From the NCBI GenBank assembly GCA_002493945.1, contig DLAL01000003.1, positions 1 to 45,983 of the forward strand: DNA of 45,983 nucleotides, in the 5' to 3' direction. The stretch's first letter is position 1; every line of letters starts with the position of its first letter. The stretch comes from Porphyromonadaceae bacterium UBA7048. Its GTDB lineage: Bacteria > Bacteroidota > Bacteroidia > Bacteroidales > Muribaculaceae. Positions 1 to 7,738 of this stretch are shown piece after piece. Under the pieces are notes generated by a model. It made no database searches and was not told the origin of the DNA. It was given only the letters and a program-made list of their open reading frames with translations. The translations under genes were made by a program, and so were the position numbers.

Positions 1-21
1 AGTTTAGCGGACAGTAATAAA

Positions 22-897
22 TCAGAATATGGCGTACAGCGTGAAGCCGAAGGTGCCGTTGCCTATCGACGGAATGAGCGAACCCGTGACCGCAGGCTCA
101 GAGCGCTTCTCGTCGAGATTGAGGTGACGTGCCGGATTGTATCCGCAGTAGCCGACGAACTCGTTGACGGGGTCGACCAGAAATGCCACGATATAGCCCA
201 GGGCCTTGGAGCCGAGCAGACGGTAGCCGTTACCCACGATGGCGCGCTTGGCCTTGTAGAATGCCTCGCCGATGACGCTGCCCACCAGAGGGGTGATAAA
301 TATGTCCTGATACGAGGGGCGCTCCATGCAGGCCTCGATGCCGAATTCCCAGCCGATGGTCGATATGCACGCGCTGTAGAGCAGCGAGCGGTAGAAGTTG
401 AAGCCGTTCGACCGCGCCGCCATGAAGTAGGCCGCGCCTGCGTAGGGATGGAGTACGTAGTTGAATATGGCGTTGTCGTGGTCCCACTCGGGTCCTTTTT
501 TGAAGATGTTGTTGAACCATCGTGTGCCGGGAGAATCCTTCTGGAGAGCCGCGCGGTTCCATGTCGTGGCGTCTTCGGGCAGACATTCGAGCACCAGGAG
601 TGTGCCTACGAAGGCACCGGTGAGGACTCCCGTGTTGATCCACAGTCCTTTCCAGTTGTAGGAATTGAGCGTGCGGGAGTAGGGGAGTTCGTAGATTGAT
701 ATCGGTGCGCCTTTCGACATGGTCGGTCTGAGGACCTCCGCGGCCTCGAGCGAGACTATGGTGTCAGGGGGAGTGACGTCCACGTCGATGTCGACAAGCA
801 TGATGTCGCTGTCGTCGGCGTGACTGTTGCCACGGGCAGTGACGGCTCCGGCCACGAGCGCCATGACGAGTATTATGATTCGGAAGAGGTGTTGCAT
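22..897 (-). CDS. DUF3943-like envelope protein
   Basis: A 291-residue protein with an N-terminal signal peptide (MQHLFRIIILVMALVAGA, cleavage near residue 22). The frame is open upstream to 1068, but the ATG at 897 is chosen because the signal peptide begins exactly there and the 57 extra residues look non-coding. The middle carries several hydrophobic stretches and the motif DHDNAIFNYVLHPYAGAAYF, a His/Asp-rich signature I associate with the DUF3943 family of Bacteroidetes and proteobacterial envelope proteins. The end (GTFGFTLYAIF) terminates in Phe, as outer-membrane barrel strands often do. Function is unknown; a location in the outer membrane or periplasm is inferred. It is transcribed away from the amidase cassette and has no recognised partner here. 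Confidence 0.75.
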   Translation of the reverse strand: MQHLFRIIILVMALVAGAVTARGNSHADDSDIMLVDIDVDVTPPDTIVSLEAAEVLRPTMSKGAPISIYELPYSRTLNSYNWKGLWINTGVLTGAFVGTLLVLECLPEDATTWNRAALQKDSPGTRWFNNIFKKGPEWDHDNAIFNYVLHPYAGAAYFMAARSNGFNFYRSLLYSACISTIGWEFGIEACMERPSYQDIFITPLVGSVIGEAFYKAKRAIVGNGYRLLGSKALGYIVAFLVDPVNEFVGYCGYNPARHLNLDEKRSEPAVTGSLIPSIGNGTFGFTLYAIF

Positions 898-1022
898 AAG
901 TGTGTGGAATAGTGTGTGTACCTGTTGTGATTCTATTTTAAAACACCCGAAGCGGCGCTTTGGATTATGCGTTGTATTCCCGAAGTCGGGGAAAAAGCAG
1001 AATCGCCGCGCGTGGCGCAACA

Positions 1023-1030
1023 TATCTTTG
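1023..1030 (+). promoter_or_regulatory. possible -7 box for the amidase cassette
   Basis: TATCTTTG matches the Bacteroidetes -7 consensus TAnnTTTG and lies 25 nt before the amidase ATG. No convincing TTTG -33 box is seen about 20 nt upstream, so the call is tentative. Confidence 0.4.
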
Positions 1031-1055
1031 GCCGGTGAACCAATTGACAGACAGT

Positions 1056-1655
1056 ATGAAAGATACAACAGTGATTCTTGACAATGGCCACGGCTGTGAT
1101 ACGCCCGGCAAACGCAGTCCCGACGGCCGTCATCTCGAGTGGCAGTGGTGCCGACGGGCCGTCAGGGCTATAGGCGACGCTCTCGGAAGCCGAGGGGTGA
1201 CGGTGGAAGTATTGGTGCCTGAGAGTCGCGACGTGCCGCTCAGGGAGCGCACGGAGCGCGTCAGAAAGATTGTCGGACGGTCGGCCGGCGACTGCATCCT
1301 CGTGTCCGTGCACAACAACGCCGCAGGCGACGGCTCCGAGTGGCTCGGCGCACGCGGCTGGTCGGCTTTCGTGGCTCCTAATGCTTCAGCCAGGTCGCGG
1401 ATGCTCGCCCGGATGATGTACGACGAGGCGTGCCGCGCAGGCATGAAAGGTAACCGCGCAACTCCTCCCGACGGCTGCTGGGTGGCTTCGCTGGCCATCT
1501 GCCGCGACACTCCGTGCCCGGCCGTGCTGACCGAAAATCTGTTTCAGGACAATCGCGACGATGTGGCCGTGCTCGGGAGTGTCGGGGGATTCGAGGCGCT
1601 GGTGGATATACATGTCAATGGAATATTGAATTTTATCAACGCTGCGCGGTCATGA
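1056..1655 (+). CDS. N-acetylmuramoyl-L-alanine amidase (Amidase_3)
   Basis: A 199-residue single-domain zinc amidase expected to cleave the bond between N-acetylmuramic acid and L-Ala in peptidoglycan. The Amidase_3 zinc ligands and catalytic Glu can be placed: His12 in LDNGHG, Glu28, His86 in VSVHNNA, and Glu160 in LTENLF. The ATG at 1056 is chosen over the longer frame from 960 because the fold begins at once with ILDNGHG and a candidate -7 box lies at 1023. There is no signal peptide and no cell-wall-binding repeat, which fits a phage-type endolysin better than a secreted housekeeping amidase. Its stop overlaps the next start (ATGA at 1652-1655), so the two are probably translationally coupled. 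Confidence 0.9.
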   Translation: MKDTTVILDNGHGCDTPGKRSPDGRHLEWQWCRRAVRAIGDALGSRGVTVEVLVPESRDVPLRERTERVRKIVGRSAGDCILVSVHNNAAGDGSEWLGARGWSAFVAPNASARSRMLARMMYDEACRAGMKGNRATPPDGCWVASLAICRDTPCPAVLTENLFQDNRDDVAVLGSVGGFEALVDIHVNGILNFINAARS

Positions 1656-2110
1656 TGAAAAATATCATAATACTCTGCGTCGGGTTCGTGGCAGGCATGG
1701 CGTGCTGCAATCTGTCGGAGCACCGTCCGGCGGTGCTGCCCGGCCGGACGACGGTGCTCACGTGCGTCGACACCGTGCGCGTGACCCGTCCCGAGATTGT
1801 CGTGGTCAGAGCGGCCGGAGAGTTTACAGAGCGGTTTGAGGTGGCCGACAGTGTCGGCTGTACGGATTCGGCCGATGTGAGAGTGCCTTGCTCACAGGCC
1901 GTTTATGCCGGCGGCGGTTATCGCGCCTATGTCAGCGGCTATCGTCCGAAGCTCGACAGTATCATCCTGCATCGGCCTACGGTGGAGCGTATTCAGACCG
2001 TCGCCGTGCGTCAGCGGCGTCTCGGCATAGCCCTGCAGGCAGGATACGGGTTCACGCCAAAGGGTCTGCAGCCATACGTGGGTGTCGGCATATCATGGCG
2101 GATTTTGTAA
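1652..2110 (+). CDS. Small membrane-anchored protein, DUF6808/spanin-like
   Basis: A 152-residue protein with a single N-terminal hydrophobic segment (MMKNIIILCVGFVAGMACC) that may be a membrane anchor or, with its Cys pair, a lipoprotein signal. The body contains short strand-like repeats; the segment GGGYRAYVSGYRPKLDSI and the barrel-like end PYVGVGISWRIL recall the DUF6808 family found beside endolysins in Bacteroidetes phages (from memory, not a search). Starts at 1652 or 1655 are both possible; the first overlaps the amidase stop by four bases. By position and anchor type it could act like a spanin, linking inner and outer membranes during lysis, but that role is inference. Confidence 0.7.
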   Translation: MMKNIIILCVGFVAGMACCNLSEHRPAVLPGRTTVLTCVDTVRVTRPEIVVVRAAGEFTERFEVADSVGCTDSADVRVPCSQAVYAGGGYRAYVSGYRPKLDSIILHRPTVERIQTVAVRQRRLGIALQAGYGFTPKGLQPYVGVGISWRIL

Positions 2111-2146
2111 AAATTGATATAAAATCAATTTTTCTTTGTATGCCTA

Positions 2147-2177
2147 TTGACTTTATGCAATATATGTATTAACTTTG
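2147..2177 (+). promoter_or_regulatory. Bacteroidetes-type promoter
   Basis: TTGA at 2147-2150, a 19-nt spacer and TAACTTTG at 2170-2177 form a good match to the Bacteroidetes sigma consensus, 25 nt upstream of the ATG at 2203. The flanking DNA (2106-2175) is markedly AT-richer than its surroundings. Confidence 0.65.
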
Positions 2178-2202
2178 TCGCAGAATCAATAACTACTCAG
2201 AA

Positions 2203-2619
2203 ATGAATACACGAATTCAGATGCGTAATGCCGACTTTGCGCGCCGTTGCATCAGGCTCTACGAACAGTATTACAAAGCCGGCATCATCCTCGACTTCAA
2301 TGAAATCATCGACCGGGTGCTTGTGCAGCAGCCGCACTCGTTCTATGTCGAGTACTCTACGGCTTCGGCTAAGCTCCATGCGCTGGAGCACGGCGACCCC
2401 GAGAAAGTCGTCAAGGAGCCCCTTGCACGCGAGATGTGGATGGAGATGCTCGTGCAGGTTCTTCAGCACATGGCCCGGCATCCGCGCAAGACTTTCGCCC
2501 AGGCGCTCACCTTCGTGATAGCCTACGGACGCCCGTCGCGTTTCTTCATCTCGCGCGACACCGCCAGGCGTATTCTCGCGCCCTACCGCTTTCAGAGCCT
2601 CAGATTCGTAAGATGCTAA
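2203..2619 (+). CDS. Hypothetical protein, phage-like
   Basis: A 138-residue, mostly helical soluble protein without signal peptide or membrane segment. It is rich in Arg, Tyr and Phe, with the features QPHSFYVEY near residue 45 and GRPSRFFISRDTARRIL near the C-terminus. I recall similar small proteins in Bacteroidetes Mu-like phages and related elements, with a conserved RFF(I/L)S...TARR end, but cannot name a family. It starts at the first ATG after a good promoter and is followed 12 nt later by another small gene, so the two form a short operon. No enzymatic motif is visible. Confidence 0.7.
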   Translation: MNTRIQMRNADFARRCIRLYEQYYKAGIILDFNEIIDRVLVQQPHSFYVEYSTASAKLHALEHGDPEKVVKEPLAREMWMEMLVQVLQHMARHPRKTFAQALTFVIAYGRPSRFFISRDTARRILAPYRFQSLRFVRC

Positions 2620-2631
2620 AACGCTTATTCT

Positions 2632-3087
2632 ATGACTACAACAATAGCTATATCCGTCGACCGCGTGCTCGAGAGCATCTATGCCTCGGCAGCAATCGAC
2701 ACTCTGAACAACCCGTCAGCACGGGCCGGCATAGTGTGCCGCGACGATGCTCCGGCTCTGAGCCGGCTCGTGCGCAACGGCGCCGCCGCCCTCATCTTTG
2801 CACTCACACCTCCGGTGACGTCGAGCAATCTCTCCGACCTGCGGTACGACGGCGACATCATCACCGTCGACATCGACCTGCCTGACGATGTCGCCGGGCA
2901 CCTTTCGGGCAGCATCCGTCCGCTCTTTGAGTCGGCGCTTGCCTATCAGGTTCTCGGCGTCCTGTGGACGGGCAAGAACAGCCATTTAGGTGACATGTAT
3001 ATGTCGATGGCCGCCGAAGCCCTCGAATCGCTGCGCCGCCGGTTTTCTGCTCCCGGAAAACCCGGATTCATCACTCCGGCGGCGTAA
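2632..3087 (+). CDS. Hypothetical protein, phage structural-like
   Basis: A 151-residue protein without signal peptide. It opens with a short strand and the motif SVDRVLESIYASAAID, followed by an alternating helix/strand body and a helical end (YMSMAAEALESLRRRF). This layout (an S-DRV start, a central D-I-V-I-LP segment, then an AY-VL---W segment) resembles a small protein that recurs in Bacteroidetes prophages; the resemblance is from memory and the function is unknown. It sits 12 nt after the preceding gene and is the last gene before the tandem palindromes of the MATE promoter region. Confidence 0.7.
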   Translation: MTTTIAISVDRVLESIYASAAIDTLNNPSARAGIVCRDDAPALSRLVRNGAAALIFALTPPVTSSNLSDLRYDGDIITVDIDLPDDVAGHLSGSIRPLFESALAYQVLGVLWTGKNSHLGDMYMSMAAEALESLRRRFSAPGKPGFITPAA

Positions 3088-3117
3088 TTCTACTTTCTGA
3101 ATGTAAGCCGGGTGTTG

Positions 3118-3157
3118 GTCGAGAGTAATCCCAAATTAATTTGGGATTACTCTCGAC
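3118..3157. promoter_or_regulatory. 40-bp perfect palindrome, probable operator
   Basis: Bases 3118-3157 read identically on both strands, with arms meeting at AAATTAATTT. The right arm includes the TTTG (3140-3143) that serves as -33 box for the first MATE promoter, so a dimeric repressor bound here would block it. There is no following T-run and the centre is AT-rich without a loop, so a DNA-binding site is likelier than a terminator. The regulator is not identifiable in the window. Confidence 0.75.
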
Positions 3158-3172
3158 TTATTCGTATCTTTG
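3140..3172 (+). promoter_or_regulatory. MATE promoter P1 (distal copy)
   Basis: TTTG at 3140-3143, a 21-nt spacer and TATCTTTG at 3165-3172. The stretch TTATTCGTATCTTTG is repeated 74 nt downstream as P2. Confidence 0.6.
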
Positions 3173-3198
3173 ACAGATGTCTTAGATACTCACGCTCG

Positions 3199-3224
3199 GC
3201 AATACCAAATAAATTTGGCATTGC
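3199..3224. promoter_or_regulatory. Second, imperfect palindrome, probable operator copy
   Basis: The arms 3199-3210 and 3213-3224 pair with one mismatch (A3204/C3219). The core CCAAATAAATTTGG resembles the first palindrome, and the position relative to the next promoter is the same. It looks like a diverged tandem duplicate of the upstream operator. Confidence 0.65.
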
Positions 3225-3246
3225 TCTCGACTTATTCGTATCTTTG
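3214..3246 (+). promoter_or_regulatory. MATE promoter P2 (proximal copy)
   Basis: TTTG at 3214-3217, a 21-nt spacer and TATCTTTG at 3239-3246, 18 nt before the MATE ATG. The segment CTCTCGACTTATTCGTAT is identical to that of P1. Confidence 0.7.
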
Positions 3247-3264
3247 CAGAATATTCCGGGATTT

Positions 3265-4629
3265 ATGAGTTCTGCAAATACGATAGACATGCTTAAGGGG
3301 CCGCTCGCCCGGCCTATGCTTATGTTCGCACTGCCTCTGATAGCGAGCGGACTGCTTCAGCAATCGTTCAACGCTGTGGATATAGCTGTGGTTGGACGGT
3401 TCGCCGGCAGTCATGCGCTGGCGGCCGTGGGCAGCAACGGGCCTGTCATCGGTCTGCTCATAAATATGTTCATCGGTCTGTCGGTGGGCGCGAACGTCGT
3501 CATAGCCAACTATATAGGTCAGCGCAATTCGCAGGGCATCCGTGCCGCCGTGTCGGCCGCAGCCGTGCTGGCGCTCCTCAGCGGCCTGATTATGGTGACT
3601 ACCACTCTGGCCGTGGCCCGGCCTATCCTCGAGATGCTCTCGACGCCCGAGGAGGTGCTCGACCAGGCCGTGGGATACCTGCGCATCTTCGCCGTGGGTA
3701 TGCCGTTCATGATCATCTACAACTTCGCTTCGGCAGTGCTCCGGAGTGTCGGCGACACCAAGCGTCCGTTCTACAGTCTCGTCACTGCCGGCATCGTCAA
3801 CCTGGTGCTCAATCTGGTGTTCGTCATCGGGTTCGACATGGGAGTCTACGGCGTGGCATGGGCCACGGTGGTGTCGAATGTGGTGAACGCCGGCATCGTG
3901 ACGGTGCTGCTCATCCGCGAGAAGGGCGACGTGCACCTCGACGTGCGTCATCTCCGGCCCAACTGGCTGCAGATGCGCAAGATTGCAGCCATAGGCATAC
4001 CGGCCGGCATACAGAGCACGGTATTCTCGATATCTAACGTATTCATCCTCTCGTCCATCAACAGTTTCGGCGCTACGGCGGCCGCCGGTTCGGCTGCGGC
4101 CATAAACTACGAGATGTACTGTTACTTCGTCATCAATGCCTTCGGGCAGACCTGCGTGGCGTTCACGAGTCAGAATCTCGGAGCAGGGCAGTACGACCGG
4201 TGCCGCAAGGTGTTCCGGCTGAGCCTGATTTACAGTATCTCGGTGTCGGTGGTGCTCAATGTGCTCATCACCTGGCAGCGCACGACCTTCCTCTATCCGT
4301 TCACCGACGACCCTTCGGTGCTCGTCTATGCCGGTGAGCGTGTGGCCACGGTTCTGCTCTTCCAGTGGATAGCCTGCTACTACGAGATGGCCGGCTCGTC
4401 GATGCGCGGTCTGGGCTACTCGATGACTCCGGCACTCATCACCATCTTCGGTACTTGTGTGCTGCGTCTGCTGTGGGTGGGCCTGTTTCCGCACGACGGC
4501 TCATTCGTAGAGCTTCTCGCGGTCTACCCGGTGTCGTGGCTGCTGACAGATGCCATCATCTTTGTGGCATATATCATCATACGCAAGCGGCTCCGGCAGC
4601 AGTACGGACTGACGCCTGCGAAGCCCTGA
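3265..4629 (+). CDS. MATE family efflux transporter
   Basis: A 454-residue integral membrane protein of the multidrug and toxic compound extrusion family, which exports organic cations or other small molecules in exchange for Na+ or H+. It has about twelve hydrophobic helices in two similar halves; the first half opens with GPLARPMLMFALPLIASGLL and the second with MRKIAAIGIPAGIQSTVFS, both typical MatE starts. The family's usual length is about 450. The ATG at 3265 is preferred over the open frame from 3112 because the shorter protein begins in the family manner (a short N-terminus, then LKGPL) and because promoter P2 ends 18 nt before it. Two duplicated promoter-operator units suggest regulated, possibly inducible, export. 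The substrate cannot be told. Confidence 0.92.
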   Translation: MSSANTIDMLKGPLARPMLMFALPLIASGLLQQSFNAVDIAVVGRFAGSHALAAVGSNGPVIGLLINMFIGLSVGANVVIANYIGQRNSQGIRAAVSAAAVLALLSGLIMVTTTLAVARPILEMLSTPEEVLDQAVGYLRIFAVGMPFMIIYNFASAVLRSVGDTKRPFYSLVTAGIVNLVLNLVFVIGFDMGVYGVAWATVVSNVVNAGIVTVLLIREKGDVHLDVRHLRPNWLQMRKIAAIGIPAGIQSTVFSISNVFILSSINSFGATAAAGSAAAINYEMYCYFVINAFGQTCVAFTSQNLGAGQYDRCRKVFRLSLIYSISVSVVLNVLITWQRTTFLYPFTDDPSVLVYAGERVATVLLFQWIACYYEMAGSSMRGLGYSMTPALITIFGTCVLRLLWVGLFPHDGSFVELLAVYPVSWLLTDAIIFVAYIIIRKRLRQQYGLTPAKP

Positions 4630-4672
4630 CACGGGCCGTATCCTGCAATTATCTTGAAACTATACCTGAAAA

Positions 4673-7600
4673 ATGAAAAGATTCATCACCATAATTCTTG
4701 CCGTCGTGACGCTGCTGTCGGTCTCCCGTGAGATTTCGGCACAGATTCGTGTGGCTTGTGTGGGCAACAGCATCACCTACGGCACCGGCACGGACGACCC
4801 TGCCTCCATGAGCTGGCCGGCGCAGATGCAGCGGATGCTCGGGCCGGACTATCACATCGCGAACTTCGGGCGACCCGGCGCCACGCTGCTGCGGCACGGC
4901 CACAACCCGTACGTCCTGTCGCCGGAATTCCGCCGCGCGCTTGACTACAGACCCGATGTGGTTGTGATGCATCTCGGCGTGAACGACACCGACCCGCGCG
5001 ACTGGCCCGAGTACGGCGATGAATTTGTGTCGGACTACGTGGCGCTTATAGATTCGTTCCGCGCCGTCAATCCCGACGCCCGGATACTCGTGGCACGCCT
5101 GTCGCCCCTGACGTCGAAGCACCGCCGCTTCCGCTCGGGCACCCGTGTGTGGCGCCAAAAGGTGACCGGGGCTGTCGAAGCCGTCGCCGAGGCCACGGGT
5201 GCCGAGCTTATCGACTTCGACGAGCCGCTGCGCGACCACCGCGGACTCATAGGCGATGCCGTGCATCCCGATGTCCGGGGCTACCGTCTGCTCGCCCGTG
5301 CCGTGGCCGGAGCCTTGACGGGCCGCTTCGGCGGTCTGTCGATGCCGGAGATATGGCAGTCGGGCATGGTGCTTCAGCGCTACAAGCCGCTCAAAGTCAG
5401 AGGTCGGGCCGATGCCGGCGCACGTGTGGCTGTCGAGGTGGCCGGTGTGCGGACCGAGGCCGTGGCCGACAATCTCGGACACTGGACCGCGACACTACCT
5501 CCGCTTGCCGAGGCGACAGGTCTGACCATGACTGTCAGCGACGACCGCGGCGGCCGACTCGTGTTCACCGATGTGTCCGTCGGGGAAGTCTGGCTTGCGT
5601 CCGGTCAGTCGAATATGGCCTTCGAGCTGTGCAATTCGACGACCTCCGGCACCGATACGCTCCGCGCGGCCGACCCGCAGCTGCGCCTCTTCGACATGAA
5701 GCCGCGCGTGATTACAGACTGGAATGAATGGTCCGAGGCCGACAAGGCCGCGGTCGACACGCTCAATCACTATCTTCCCTCGTGCTGGCGGCAGTCGTCG
5801 GCATCGTCGGCCCGCGACTTTTCGGCAGTGGCATGGCACTTCGGACGCATGCTGCGTGACAGTCTTGATGTGCCCGTCGGCATCATCTGCAATGCCGTCG
5901 GCGGCTCGGGCACCGAGGCGTGGGTAGATGTCGATATGCTTGAGGAGCGTATGCCCGAGGTCCTTGTGGACTGGCGCTCGAACGACTATCTGCAGCCGTG
6001 GGTACAGAAGCGCGCCGGCGAGAACACGGGCGCCGACGGCACTCACCGCCATCCTTACGAACCGTCGTATCTCTTCGCTTCGGGCATAAGGCCGCTCGGG
6101 GCATACCCCATAGCCGGCGTGATATGGTATCAGGGCGAGTCTAATGCCCACAATATCGAGGTGCATGAGCAGCTCTTCACGGCGCTGGTCGACAGCTGGC
6201 GCCGCAACTGGGACGACGAGCGGCTGCCGTTCATATTCACTCAGCTGAGTTCGCTGTCGCGTCCGTCGTGGCCGTCGTTCCGCGACAGCCAGCGCCGTCT
6301 GCTCGACAGCACGGGAGCCACGGGCATGGCCGTGTGCTCGGACATAGGCGACTCGCTTGACGTGCATCCGCGGAATAAACGTCCCGTAGGGCAGCGCCTC
6401 GGCCGCTGGGCCCTCAGCCGCGTGTACGGCCATGCCGGCGTAGTGCCGTCGGGTCCGCTGCCTGTCGGAGCCGTATGCACGGGGCCCGGAACGGTAGAAC
6501 TCACCATGAAATATGCAGACGGACTGAGCACGTCCGACGGTGCTTCGGTGCGCACGTTCGAGCTTGCCCGGACCGACGGCCTGTACTATCCTGCCGAGGC
6601 AAGCGTTATCGGCGGCGGAAAGATTCAGCTGAAGTGCAATGAGGATTGGGCTCCGCGATATGTGCGCTACGGCTGGCAGCCGTTCACAAGAGCCAATCTG
6701 ATAAACTCCGACTCGCTGCCGGCCTCGACTTTCCGCCTGGAGGTGCAGTCGCTCCGGAGTGCGGAGGAGGGTATAGTCTCAGGAGTGTCGGGAGCTTCGG
6801 CCGGACGTGTCGGCGGCGGGATTGTCCGCGCCGGCGGATGTAACTTTCCTGTCAATCCTCTTGCACCCGATTCGGAGAAGCGCTTCTATAGTGGAATATA
6901 CCGTATGGACGGAAGTCTTGCCGGATACTTGCCCGAGGCAACCGCTTATGCCGCGACTGCGCCTTTGTCCGATGGTTTCGTCATGGCCGGAGGCGTCACT
7001 CCGCGCGGAAGTACGGCTCAGGTCTGCCTCGTATCAGAATATACGGACGGCATGATTGTTCCCGAGCGCTTGCCCGATTTGCCCGTACCGGTCGACAATG
7101 CCGCGGCATGCGCCGTCGGCCGACGTGTGTATGTCGCCGGCGGAAATCATGACGGCGTGCCGTCCAATGCGCTCTACGTGCTTGACCTCGACCGGCTCAC
7201 CGACGGCTGGAAGCGCCTCCGCGACTTTCCGGGCGCACCGCGCACGCAGCCTGTGATGGCTGCCTCGGGCGGCAGACTGTACGTCTTCGGCGGCTTCGCT
7301 GCGGCCTCGCAGGGCCGCGACGCCTTGCTGTGTACGGACGGTCTTGTGTACGATGTGCGGCGCAGCAGGTGGAGCCGTACCGCCGGTCCCTCCGGCGCCG
7401 ACGGCCGGGAAGTGTCGCTCGGCGGAGGCGTGGCCGTGACGCTCGCTGACGGGCGTATAGCCGTGGCCGGAGGCGTCGACCGCGACATATTCCTTGAGGC
7501 GCTCCGCAAGCAGGCTCCCGACTATCTGACCCATCCGGCGGAGTGGTACGGATTCAACCGCTCGGTCTTCGTCTACAGTCCGGCTGAGAATACGTGGCGC

Positions 7601-7735
7601 CATATGGACGCGCGTGCAGACGCTGCCCGTGCCGGAGCCTCTGCCGTAGCCGACGGCGACGGATTCATCATGCTCGGCGGCGAAATCCGTCCACGCGTCC
7701 GCACCGCTTCTGCCATCAGAATAAATATCGAATGA
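4673..7735 (+). CDS. Secreted GDSL esterase - sialate O-acetylesterase - kelch mutarotase fusion
   Basis: A 1020-residue exported protein that joins three domains. Residues 1-23 are a signal peptide. Residues 24-212 are an SGNH/GDSL hydrolase with GNSIT (Ser33), VNDTDP and a C-terminal DAVHPD. Residues about 226-690 are a sialate O-acetylesterase (SASA) module with WLASGQSNM (Ser313), IWYQGESN (Glu489) and DVHP (His565). Residues about 735-1020 are a kelch propeller with repeated F/Y-V-x-GG motifs, resembling the cyclically permuted mutarotase (NanM-like) family. In known systems SASA removes O-acetyl groups from sialic acid and NanM converts alpha- to beta-N-acetylneuraminate. The fusion would therefore deacetylate and epimerise host sialic acid in the periplasm; the specificity is inferred. 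The GT2 gene follows after 3 nt. Confidence 0.88.
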   Translation: MKRFITIILAVVTLLSVSREISAQIRVACVGNSITYGTGTDDPASMSWPAQMQRMLGPDYHIANFGRPGATLLRHGHNPYVLSPEFRRALDYRPDVVVMHLGVNDTDPRDWPEYGDEFVSDYVALIDSFRAVNPDARILVARLSPLTSKHRRFRSGTRVWRQKVTGAVEAVAEATGAELIDFDEPLRDHRGLIGDAVHPDVRGYRLLARAVAGALTGRFGGLSMPEIWQSGMVLQRYKPLKVRGRADAGARVAVEVAGVRTEAVADNLGHWTATLPPLAEATGLTMTVSDDRGGRLVFTDVSVGEVWLASGQSNMAFELCNSTTSGTDTLRAADPQLRLFDMKPRVITDWNEWSEADKAAVDTLNHYLPSCWRQSSASSARDFSAVAWHFGRMLRDSLDVPVGIICNAVGGSGTEAWVDVDMLEERMPEVLVDWRSNDYLQPWVQKRAGENTGADGTHRHPYEPSYLFASGIRPLGAYPIAGVIWYQGESNAHNIEVHEQLFTALVDSWRRNWDDERLPFIFTQLSSLSRPSWPSFRDSQRRLLDSTGATGMAVCSDIGDSLDVHPRNKRPVGQRLGRWALSRVYGHAGVVPSGPLPVGAVCTGPGTVELTMKYADGLSTSDGASVRTFELARTDGLYYPAEASVIGGGKIQLKCNEDWAPRYVRYGWQPFTRANLINSDSLPASTFRLEVQSLRSAEEGIVSGVSGASAGRVGGGIVRAGGCNFPVNPLAPDSEKRFYSGIYRMDGSLAGYLPEATAYAATAPLSDGFVMAGGVTPRGSTAQVCLVSEYTDGMIVPERLPDLPVPVDNAAACAVGRRVYVAGGNHDGVPSNALYVLDLDRLTDGWKRLRDFPGAPRTQPVMAASGGRLYVFGGFAAASQGRDALLCTDGLVYDVRRSRWSRTAGPSGADGREVSLGGGVAVTLADGRIAVAGGVDRDIFLEALRKQAPDYLTHPAEWYGFNRSVFVYSPAENTWRHMDARADAARAGASAVADGDGFIMLGGEIRPRVRTASAIRINIE

Positions 7736-7738
7736 ATC

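Noticed and set aside
960..1055. Longer N-terminus for the amidase
   Set aside because: The extra 32 residues are not amidase-like, and the candidate promoter -7 box at 1023 lies inside them.
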